A DNA stretch of 5,876 bases from Clostridia bacterium (GTDB lineage: Bacteria > Bacillota > Clostridia > DSM-8532), in the NCBI GenBank assembly GCA_026418215.1, contig JAOABT010000124.1, positions 1-5,876 on the forward strand, written 5' to 3'. The notes below the pieces were generated by a model that searched no databases, was not told where the DNA came from, and saw only the letters and a program-made list of their open reading frames with translations. Of this stretch, positions 1 to 5,312 are shown piece by piece. The number at the start of each line of letters is the position of its first letter. The stretch's first letter is position 1. Both the position numbers and the translations under genes were made by a program.

Positions 1-1474
1 TGACTGAGGATGCAACCTCTTCCATGGAAGCAAGCTGTTCTTCAGTTGCAGCGGCAATTTCCTGAAGTTCGCCAAGGTTTTTGCTGTTGATGGATTTGAT
101 ATTGCTGACGATATCAACGATTTTTTCACTGCTTTCTGCAACATCCTGGGTGGATTTGCTGACGTTTTGAATCTTGTCGTTCATTTGAGCGCCCGCTGTG
201 GCAACCTTTTCGAAGGATGTCCCTGCATTTCTGACAACCACCACGCCTTTATCCACCAAGGAAGATCCTTTGTCCATGGCTTCTGCGGCTTTATGTGTAT
301 CCTCCATGACCTCTTGAATAAGGTTGGCAATGTCCTTAGCGGCCTGCTGGGACTGCTCAGCAAGGGCTCTGATCTGGGAAGCCACAACGGCAAAGCCGCG
401 GCCTTGCTCTCCTGCACGGGCAGACTCGATGGCTGCATTTAAAGCCAGCATGTTAGTTTGCTCGGAGATGCCTGTTATGACCTCAACAATCTGTCCGATT
501 TCAACAGAACGGGTTTCCAAGCGTGCAACAATCTCCTTGCTTTGCTTGGTAGCCTCTGCAATGGTGTTCATCTCATCTACGGCATCCTTCATAATGACGC
601 CGTTTTCTTCGGTCATCTTGCGCACCTGGCAGGAAATATCGGCTATGAGCTTTCCTTCGTTAGCAATCTCGTTCATGCTGCCGGAGATTTTCTTAACCAC
701 CTGGGAAGCCTCATCCATCATGTTCAAGGTGCTTTCGGCACCAGAAGCAATTTTCTGCGTATTTGCGGCAATCTGTTCATTGGCCTTTGTTGTGCTCTCT
801 GTGACCAAGGAAAGCTGGTGAACCGAATCAACCAGGAAGTTTGATACCTCCAGCGACTTATCGGTGACATTGCGCATTCTTTCAAGCATGACAGCCTGTT
901 CTTCAGCACCCATGACATTTTTAAGCATGGCAGCGGTTCTCTTTGAGAGAATAATCAGAATGATGGCAACAGCCAAATAAGTGATGGCCCTGGGGGCAAT
1001 GCCATAAAGCACCGTATCAGGGAAGAGCACCGTCATATTCTTATCCCCGATCCCCAAATCGAGAGCAAGGAGCTGTGCCACAGAGAAGGTTATCAGTGAG
1101 AAGCCCGCAGTATACCAGCTGAGCTTTCTTGAGAAGTAAAGGGAGGATATGGCCAGAGGATAAACGAACATGATGATGACATGAAATTGCAGGATGGTCG
1201 TAATGATGCAGACCATGAGCGTTGCTGAGAAGGTAATGAAATATTTGACCCATGGTGTCTGCCGTTTTAAGATAAAGACTACAATAGCCGGCAAGGAGAG
1301 TAACAAGGCCGATAAAGCCATGGCTATTGACATCTTGGTAATCTCAACGATGAAGATGTTCATCAGATCGAGAATATAGACCAAAACGACGAAAACATTT
1401 GTTAAGAGCATGGCTTTAGCCGCAAATCTATTAGCTTCGAGCTCATTCTTCATTAACATACTATTGTTTGTCAT
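1..1474 (-). CDS. Methyl-accepting chemotaxis protein with six-helix membrane sensor region (3' end outside window)
   Basis: This is a chemoreceptor that would signal through CheW/CheA to the flagellar motor or a related output. The 491 codons visible run off the left edge, so the last part of the C-terminal helix is missing. Residues about 22-178 form roughly six hydrophobic segments (near 22-43, 48-69, 78-95, 99-114, 120-140 and 155-177) with only short loops. A long cytoplasmic coiled coil follows. The conserved hairpin tip is at about residues 338-365 ([11 protein letters not shown], then [14 protein letters not shown]), which is diagnostic of the MCP signalling domain. I see no periplasmic/extracellular Cache or four-helix sensor domain and no clear HAMP domain between the last membrane segment and the coiled coil. 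The start is ATG at 1474, with GGAGG at 1483-1487 and 8 bases of spacing. The stimulus is not predictable; sensing within the membrane or cytoplasm is an inference from the topology. Confidence 0.95.
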   Translation of the reverse strand, partial: MTNNSMLMKNELEANRFAAKAMLLTNVFVVLVYILDLMNIFIVEITKMSIAMALSALLLSLPAIVVFILKRQTPWVKYFITFSATLMVCIITTILQFHVIIMFVYPLAISSLYFSRKLSWYTAGFSLITFSVAQLLALDLGIGDKNMTVLFPDTVLYGIAPRAITYLAVAIILIILSKRTAAMLKNVMGAEEQAVMLERMRNVTDKSLEVSNFLVDSVHQLSLVTESTTKANEQIAANTQKIASGAESTLNMMDEASQVVKKISGSMNEIANEGKLIADISCQVRKMTEENGVIMKDAVDEMNTIAEATKQSKEIVARLETRSVEIGQIVEVITGISEQTNMLALNAAIESARAGEQGRGFAVVASQIRALAEQSQQAAKDIANLIQEVMEDTHKAAEAMDKGSSLVDKGVVVVRNAGTSFEKVATAGAQMNDKIQNVSKSTQDVAESSEKIVDIVSNIKSINSKNLGELQEIAAATEEQLASMEEVASSV

Positions 1475-1515
1475 GAATACTACCTCCACATAGTCTTGAA
1501 TCGAAAGTCATATTC

Positions 1516-1521
1516 ATTATA
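1516..1521 (-). promoter_or_regulatory. Probable -10 element of the chemoreceptor gene
   Basis: On the minus strand this is a perfect TATAAT, about 42 bases upstream of the chemoreceptor ATG. It sits in the short AT-rich gap after the YhhN-family gene. The -35 region 17 bases further upstream is only a run of T, so the match there is poor, and no sigma-D (flagellar) type -10 is evident. I see no intrinsic terminator between the YhhN gene and this point, so readthrough from upstream is also possible. Confidence 0.45.
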
Positions 1522-1562
1522 CTACATGGAATGGCATAAAAAAACAAAATTCTACATGAGAA

Positions 1563-2252
1563 TCAGATGAGAAGAATACCCAACGCCAGAAGAATCTGCG
1601 CTGCATAATAGGTGACGAGAACTGGTCTTTCGAGGCGCTGTCTGCCTCTTCTCGAAAACCTTTCATAAGCCAGCGTAAAATCCGACAAAAAGAAGAGCGC
1701 TGCGCCTACAGCTGTAAAGACCACGGGAAGACCTATTTCCTTCCAGTAATCCAGTCCGACCAATGCGTTTCCAAGCATAAAGGAAAGGATCAAAAGGTAG
1801 AGATTAGCCGGTATTCGCATCTCTCCCAGGACAAAGATACCCGTAAAATTAATGATGATTATGGCAATGGCACTGATGACAGCGAAGATAACCAGGTTTC
1901 TAACATCAAAGCCGTAGCGCATGATAAAGCTGACACAATAGGAAACATGGGCGAGGAAAAAGGACAAAAGTCCAAAAACGAAGCAGTGGCGGCTGTCATA
2001 AACCAAAAAGACATCGCCCGCAACCGAAAGCGTAAAGCCGAAGACCATAAACAGCGTAAAGGGAACGATTCCTATGCCTGTATACCAGAGCGTAATCCAT
2101 CCAAACAGCCAGAACATGATGCTGCAAAGGGTCTTTAAAAGCAAGCGCTTTTTATGGTCATAATAGCGGCCATCTCTAAGAAGAAAGCTCAAGGAGCCTG
2201 TGAGAACCATCAGAATAAGAATACCTAAAAACAGGGCGATGCTTTTTTCCAT
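1563..2252 (-). CDS. YhhN/TMEM86-family integral membrane protein (lysoplasmalogenase-like)
   Basis: This 229-residue protein is almost entirely hydrophobic, with about eight membrane segments. It carries the hallmarks of the YhhN family: LSVAGDVFL at residues 75-83 (conserved Asp80), a following segment with His102 and Tyr105, GAALFFLSDFTLA at 183-195 (Asp191), and a final helix with YYAAQ at 215-219. The length is normal for the family. Characterised members (mammalian TMEM86A/B and some bacterial YhhN proteins) hydrolyse the vinyl-ether bond of lysoplasmalogens. Many anaerobic bacteria contain plasmalogens, so such a role would fit, but the substrate here is inferred from the family only. 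The ATG at 2252 has GGGAG at 2261-2265, 8 bases upstream. The gene lies 79 bases after the TerC gene with no convincing terminator between them, so it may share the manganese-controlled transcript. Confidence 0.88.
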   Translation of the reverse strand: MEKSIALFLGILILMVLTGSLSFLLRDGRYYDHKKRLLLKTLCSIMFWLFGWITLWYTGIGIVPFTLFMVFGFTLSVAGDVFLVYDSRHCFVFGLLSFFLAHVSYCVSFIMRYGFDVRNLVIFAVISAIAIIIINFTGIFVLGEMRIPANLYLLILSFMLGNALVGLDYWKEIGLPVVFTAVGAALFFLSDFTLAYERFSRRGRQRLERPVLVTYYAAQILLALGILLI

Positions 2253-2331
2253 GGGTTTCTCTCCCTATCTTGCTAGCTCTCTCTATTGTATCTTATTTCT
2301 CCTTAAAGATGGCTTATTTCCTGCCGTGTTT

Positions 2332-3162
2332 TTAAGCCGTTTTCTTTCTATCCGAGGCTAAAACCGAGGCAAAAATGCTGATGATAAGCACTGCGAAGAT
2401 AAAAAGCAGGGATAGTCCTATGGGTATCACAATGTTGAAATACAGGATAGAAAGCTTGACTCCGGTGAAGGCCAAAATCAAAGCGATGCCATATTTAACA
2501 TACTGGAACTTCTCCTGAAGGTTACCGAGGACAAAAAACAGGCTCCTTAAGCCTAAGATGGCAAAGATATTCGAGGAGTACACGATAAAGGGGTCTGTGG
2601 TAATGGAGAAGATGGCCGGAATAGAGTCTATGGCAAACAGGATATCGGTAAATTCGATGATGACGAGAATGGCCAGGAGCGGTGTGGCATAGAGTATCCC
2701 CTTAAGCCTTACAAAGAACTTTTCGCCGTGAAGCGTGGGTGTCATGGGAAACAGCTTGCCTACGAACCTTAAAACCTTGCTCTTTGAGAAGTCCTTGGTC
2801 TCGTCTTCCTTGATCATCATTTTAACGGCGCTGACAATGAGAATGACCCCGAAGATATAGAGAATCCAATGGAAGCGGTTGATGATGTTGACCCCAGCTA
2901 CAACGAAGATCAAGCGCAGGATCATAGCCCCGGCGATGCCAAAATTCAGGACGCGGCGCTGATAGTGCGGCGGAATGCCGAAGCTTGCGAAAACCATGAT
3001 GAACAGGAACAGGTTATCCATGCTGAGGCTCTGCTCAATGACGTCCCCTCCCAGATACTGCAGGGCCTTGTCCGGTCCCATGAAAACCCAAATCAAGGCG
3101 TTGAAGCACAGCGATAAGGCACCCCAGAACAGAACCCATCTGATTGCTTTTTTAATTGGCAT
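2332..3162 (-). CDS. TerC-family membrane protein, probable Mn2+ efflux/metalation factor under riboswitch control
   Basis: This 276-residue membrane protein has about seven to eight hydrophobic segments and both TerC signature motifs. The first is the acidic motif EQSLSMDN at residues 43-50, followed by the FGIPPHYQRRVLNFGIAGA region at 61-79. The second is EFTDILFAIDSIPAI at 170-184, followed by SNIFAILGLRS at 197-207. The intramembrane acidic residues (Glu43, Asp49, Glu170, Asp173, Asp179) are those expected to handle metal. Family members such as E. coli Alx and B. subtilis MeeF/MeeY (YceF/YkoY) are linked to Mn2+ export and to metal loading of secreted proteins. The start is ATG 3162, with a GGGGGG ribosome-binding site at 3170-3175, 7 bases upstream. 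The frame stays open 22 codons further to 3228, but that stretch lies inside the leader terminator hairpin and has no ribosome-binding site, so it is not coding. The yybP-ykoY riboswitch just upstream supports a manganese role over tellurite resistance. Confidence 0.95.
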   Translation of the reverse strand: MPIKKAIRWVLFWGALSLCFNALIWVFMGPDKALQYLGGDVIEQSLSMDNLFLFIMVFASFGIPPHYQRRVLNFGIAGAMILRLIFVVAGVNIINRFHWILYIFGVILIVSAVKMMIKEDETKDFSKSKVLRFVGKLFPMTPTLHGEKFFVRLKGILYATPLLAILVIIEFTDILFAIDSIPAIFSITTDPFIVYSSNIFAILGLRSLFFVLGNLQEKFQYVKYGIALILAFTGVKLSILYFNIVIPIGLSLLFIFAVLIISIFASVLASDRKKTA

Positions 3163-3199
3163 GTTCAATCCCCCCAAAAATCTAATATATGTTTCAGGC

Positions 3200-3253
3200 A
3201 AAATAAAAAGACCATTAACATGATCCACCTGTGGTGCATCATGCTAAAGGTCT
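3200..3253 (-). terminator. Intrinsic terminator of the manganese riboswitch leader
   Basis: The RNA folds into a long hairpin followed by a U-rich tract. From the base upward, AGACC pairs with GGUCU, UUUAGC pairs with GUUAAU (one mismatch, one G-U), AUGAU pairs with AUCAU, then a G-G mismatch, then CACC pairs with GGUG around an ACA loop. UUUUUAUUUU follows directly. The 5' arm (3243-3253) contains the CCUUUAGC that also forms the 3' strand of aptamer stem P1. Terminator and P1 therefore cannot form together, as expected of a transcriptional ON switch. Confidence 0.92.
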
Positions 3254-3336
3254 TGCTCTCCGATCAAGGAGTATAGGCCAGGTATTTTTATATACCGGTT
3301 GTTGGCTCTATAGCTTGAAAGCTACTCCCCTTTTGC
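3243..3336 (-). promoter_or_regulatory. yybP-ykoY manganese riboswitch aptamer
   Basis: The minus-strand RNA carries the two most conserved blocks of the yybP-ykoY class: AAAGGGGAGUAGC at its 5' end (3321-3333) and GAGCAAGACCUUU at its 3' end (3246-3258). Stem P1 forms between GCAAAAGG (3329-3336) and CCUUUAGC (3243-3250) with one mismatch. Inside are hairpins UAGCU/AGCUA, GGUAU/AUACC and CUCC/GGAG. This class binds Mn2+, and Mn2+ binding holds P1 together. Here P1 shares its 3' strand with the terminator, so Mn2+ is expected to prevent termination and switch the TerC gene on. The class assignment rests on conserved sequence and foldability; the ligand follows from the class. Confidence 0.93.
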
Positions 3337-3344
3337 TTGGGGTA

Positions 3345-3374
3345 AGTATAACATGAGGAAAGGCGTATAGGCAA
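3345..3374 (-). promoter_or_regulatory. Sigma-A type promoter of the riboswitch-TerC transcript
   Basis: On the minus strand there is a -35 TTGCCT (3369-3374), an 18-base spacer, and a -10 TATACT (3345-3350) preceded by TG at the extended -10 position. Transcription would start near 3338, two bases before the first base of aptamer stem P1. That close fit between promoter and aptamer supports both calls. The resulting leader is about 176 bases long. Confidence 0.8.
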
Positions 3375-3458
3375 CCCATTATTCCCATGTTTTTAATTAT
3401 GTACAGGCTTCCTTTGTTTTTTGTATACAACCAACCACCTTGAGACAATGCCCCTAAC
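3351..3458. other. Intergenic stretch between the PhzF-family gene and the TerC promoter
   Basis: Apart from the -35 element at its left end, this stretch holds no convincing gene. I find no GC-rich hairpin plus U-tract after the PhzF stop at 3459, so transcripts of the upstream operon may read into the riboswitch, whose terminator would then act on them as well. A perfect 10-base palindrome, TTGTATACAA, lies at 3421-3430, about 50 bases upstream of the -35. It could be an operator or chance. Confidence 0.5.
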
Positions 3459-4346
3459 TTAGTAAAACAGCCCTTCAGCAACAGGCACAACCCCGCCGCC
3501 CACTTCAATTTTAATCGATTCTCCTGCCTGTGCGGCCTTAAGAAAAAGGACAGAAGGCCGACCCATTTCGTACCCCTGCTCGCTTCTTAATTCGACGGAC
3601 GCACCGCCGAAGAATCGATGCTTGACCAGATAGCCCGCAAGACACCCATTACCGCTCCCCGTGGCGGGGTCCTCCGGAATGCCGAGATAATCGGTGAACA
3701 TGCGTGTGCTGATACCGTCCTGGCCATCGTGGGTTCCAGGGCAGAAAACTTGGATATTCTTTGCCCAGGTTTTTTCAATGAGACTAAAGTATTTCTCCTT
3801 TGAAACCTTAATGGCGGCCAGGGCCTTATGATTCTTTACAGGTACGATGATGTGGGCCAGACCCGTTGAGACCTGCTGAACGGGAAAAGCTGCATTGAGA
3901 TCGGAGGGTGCTAATCCAAGGACATCGGCCAGTGAATCGGCAGGCAGTACCTCCCTGAATTCGGGCTCTAGCTGTTTCATCCAATAGATTTCCTTATGCT
4001 CGGGCGTTGTTCCAACCGAAACAGGAATGTCCCCTGCCTCATAGACTAGCGTCAGGCTGTCTGTAGGCACCGTCTGCAGTCGGTTTCGGATAATATAAGC
4101 CGTTCCCAGGGTGGGGTGCCCCGCAAAAGGAACCTCATATTGGGGTGTGAAAATACGCACCCTATAACGGGAGGCTTGGTGATCCTGATTCAGAATAAAG
4201 GTGGTCTCGGAGAAATTCACTTCCCGGGCAATGGCCTGCATCTCCTCAGAGCTAAGGCTTCCGGCATCGGGAAAGACCGCAAGCTGATTGCCGCTGTAGG
4301 GCTTCTCGGCAAACACGTCTACAAAATAGTAACGTAGGTTTCTCAA
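3459..4346 (-). CDS. PhzF-family isomerase/epimerase-like protein, TTG start
   Basis: This is a 295-residue protein of the PhzF (phenazine biosynthesis-like) superfamily, whose fold is a pair of diaminopimelate-epimerase-like domains. Visible signatures are FVDVF at 8-12, GNQLAVF at 19-25, NFSETTF at 44-50 with Glu47 in the place of the catalytic glutamate of PhzF, RIFTP at 64-68, PFAGHPTLG at 73-81, and DPATGSGNG at 226-234. The length is normal. Most members outside phenazine clusters have unknown substrates, and no phenazine genes are nearby, so no pathway is assigned. The frame is open up to an ATG at 4394, but a TTG at 4346 has AAGGAGG (4354-4360) 7 bases upstream. Homology also starts right there (RNLRYYFVDVF), and the upstream extension overlaps the glycosylase coding sequence. 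The TTG start overlaps the TGA stop of the glycosylase gene, which suggests translational coupling. Confidence 0.92.
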   Translation of the reverse strand: MRNLRYYFVDVFAEKPYSGNQLAVFPDAGSLSSEEMQAIAREVNFSETTFILNQDHQASRYRVRIFTPQYEVPFAGHPTLGTAYIIRNRLQTVPTDSLTLVYEAGDIPVSVGTTPEHKEIYWMKQLEPEFREVLPADSLADVLGLAPSDLNAAFPVQQVSTGLAHIIVPVKNHKALAAIKVSKEKYFSLIEKTWAKNIQVFCPGTHDGQDGISTRMFTDYLGIPEDPATGSGNGCLAGYLVKHRFFGGASVELRSEQGYEMGRPSVLFLKAAQAGESIKIEVGGGVVPVAEGLFY

Positions 4347-4846
4347 GGGGTCTCCTCCTTTTTCAGGTATTTTAATATAACACTCCACTCCCACATGAGC
4401 TTCTCAAGTGTAAAACGTCCATTGGCGGGGCTTGTGGAGGGTAAGGCATGGCTTTTAATCCGGGTTTTAGGATAGCAGAGCCTCATGTAGAGCTCCTGTG
4501 CTTTGTTTCCGTTTGTAAAGATATGTGTGATTCCGGTAATTTCCAAGATTTCTGTAAAATCATTGGCAACAGGGTGCAAAATGGAGCTGTCCTTAGACAA
4601 TTCAATATCACAGCTATGGAGCACATCCCAGAGGCCTATTCTCTCTTCCAGAAGCAAGGTCTTCTTTTGTTCAATGGTTGTTGGAAGCGTTCTTCCCGTA
4701 AGACAGGAAATCATCTTCCAAAACCGGTTCTGGGGGTGCCCGTAAAAAAAGTTTTCCTCTCGGGATTTAACTGAGGGAATGGTGCCAAGGACAAGAATTT
4801 TTGAATTACGGTCATAGACAGGCTCAAAGGGATGTATCACCTGCAT
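4343..4846 (-). CDS. Hypoxanthine/uracil-DNA glycosylase, UDG superfamily family 6-like
   Basis: This 167-residue protein resembles the DNA-deoxyinosine glycosylase (HDG, family 6) branch of the uracil-DNA glycosylase superfamily, which removes deaminated bases to start base excision repair. Motifs in order are HPFEPVYD at 5-12, KILVLGTIPS at 16-25 (motif 1 region), NFFYGHPQNRFWK at 32-44 (Asn40 in the region of the family's catalytic Asn), GLWDVLHSC at 71-79, TNGNKA at 111-116, and the hallmark LPSTSPAN at 135-142. The length is typical for this small single-domain family. I chose ATG 4846, which has GGAGG at 4856-4860 with 9 bases of spacing. An in-frame TTG at 4855 directly abuts that site and is too close to use. 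The gene starts inside the last 23 bases of the upstream UPF0178 gene and its stop overlaps the PhzF start. Substrate preference (hypoxanthine versus uracil) cannot be read from the sequence alone. Confidence 0.88.
   Translation of the reverse strand: MQVIHPFEPVYDRNSKILVLGTIPSVKSREENFFYGHPQNRFWKMISCLTGRTLPTTIEQKKTLLLEERIGLWDVLHSCDIELSKDSSILHPVANDFTEILEITGITHIFTNGNKAQELYMRLCYPKTRIKSHALPSTSPANGRFTLEKLMWEWSVILKYLKKEETP
4354..4360 (-). promoter_or_regulatory. Ribosome-binding site deciding the TTG start of the PhzF-family gene
   Basis: AAGGAGG on the minus strand lies within the last codons of the glycosylase gene, 7 bases before TTG 4346. It is the only strong site near the beginning of PhzF homology, so it fixes the start at TTG rather than the far upstream ATG at 4394. 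Confidence 0.85.
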
Positions 4847-5282
4847 GCCATTCAACCTCCAGCAAACGTCTTAACGCTCTTTCAAAGCGGTCATCATCGT
4901 CTTTCGTACGTTTTTTGGGGCTTCCCGCACGTCCGCCTGACCTTCTGATCTTTTGTCCCAGATGCCGTTCAAATAGGAGCTTATCAATATTGTTGTCAGA
5001 ATAGACAAGACCATTCTGATTGAGCGCCGCGGCCCCTTTACCCAGGGCCATGGCGGCGACCCCGTAATCCTGGGTCACCACCACATCACCCTTATGCGCC
5101 AAATTGATAAGTGCAATATCCACACTGTCTCTGGCCTTGTCAACCGTAACCACCCGGGCATCCTCATGCTCCCAGGCGTGGCTCGTGTCCATCACCATGG
5201 TTACGGGAATTCCCTTTTCCTTGGCAACCCTCATGATAATTGGCTTAACGGGGCACGCGTCCGCATCTACATATATTTCCAC
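4824..5282 (-). CDS. yqxD: UPF0178 family protein (YaiI/YqxD, DUF188)
   Basis: This 152-residue protein matches the UPF0178 family along its whole length: IYVDADACPVK at residues 3-13, DTSH at 32-35, VVTVDKARDSVD at 44-55, GDVVVTQDYGVAAMAL at 65-80, and a basic/acidic tail with GSPKKRTKDDDDRFERALRRLL near 121-142. The family's conserved aspartates (Asp6, Asp8, Asp55, Asp72) resemble the acidic cluster of PIN/NYN-type nucleases, and the family is generally grouped with that fold. To my knowledge its biochemical activity is not firmly established, so a nuclease role is inference. The start is GTG 5282, with GGGAGGGG about 6 bases upstream (around 5289-5296). The gene follows the SecA-like stop after 30 bases and overlaps the glycosylase start by 23 bases, so it is probably in one operon with both. 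Confidence 0.93.
   Translation of the reverse strand: MEIYVDADACPVKPIIMRVAKEKGIPVTMVMDTSHAWEHEDARVVTVDKARDSVDIALINLAHKGDVVVTQDYGVAAMALGKGAAALNQNGLVYSDNNIDKLLFERHLGQKIRRSGGRAGSPKKRTKDDDDRFERALRRLLEVEWHAGDTSL
4856..4860 (-). promoter_or_regulatory. Ribosome-binding site deciding the glycosylase start
   Basis: GGAGG lies inside the end of the UPF0178 coding sequence. It is 9 bases from ATG 4846 and 0 bases from the alternative TTG 4855, so the ATG is the likely start. Confidence 0.75.
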
Positions 5283-5312
5283 AGGAAACCCCTCCCATCT
5301 TTCAAGGTTATC

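Noticed and set aside
167..844. Plus-strand open frames of 91, 128 and 165 codons opposite the chemoreceptor gene
   Set aside because: They lie antisense to the strongly conserved MCP signalling domain, overlap each other in different frames, and resemble no protein family.
2285..2290. TACAAT as a -10 box for the YhhN-family gene
   Set aside because: No acceptable -35 lies 16-18 bases upstream, and single hexamers of this kind are common by chance.
2311..2338. Inverted repeat GGCTTA...TAAGCC at the end of the TerC gene as a terminator
   Set aside because: It has only six base pairs around a 16-base loop and overlaps the stop codon. On the minus strand no U-tract follows; a weak T-rich run follows only on the plus strand, where there is no gene.
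3321..3342. Hairpin CCCC-AAGCAAAA-GGGG that could sequester the conserved GGGG of the aptamer
   Set aside because: The CCCC at 3339-3342 lies upstream of the predicted transcription start near 3338, so it should not be in the RNA.
3308..3508. Minus-strand open frame of 66 codons across the PhzF end and the TerC promoter
   Set aside because: It overlaps the PhzF coding end in another frame and covers the promoter and aptamer start. It has no homology I recognise and is best seen as chance.
4347..4394. ATG-started 16-residue N-terminal extension of the PhzF-family protein
   Set aside because: It overlaps the glycosylase coding sequence in another frame and contains the strong ribosome-binding site for TTG 4346. 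Family homology begins only after the TTG.
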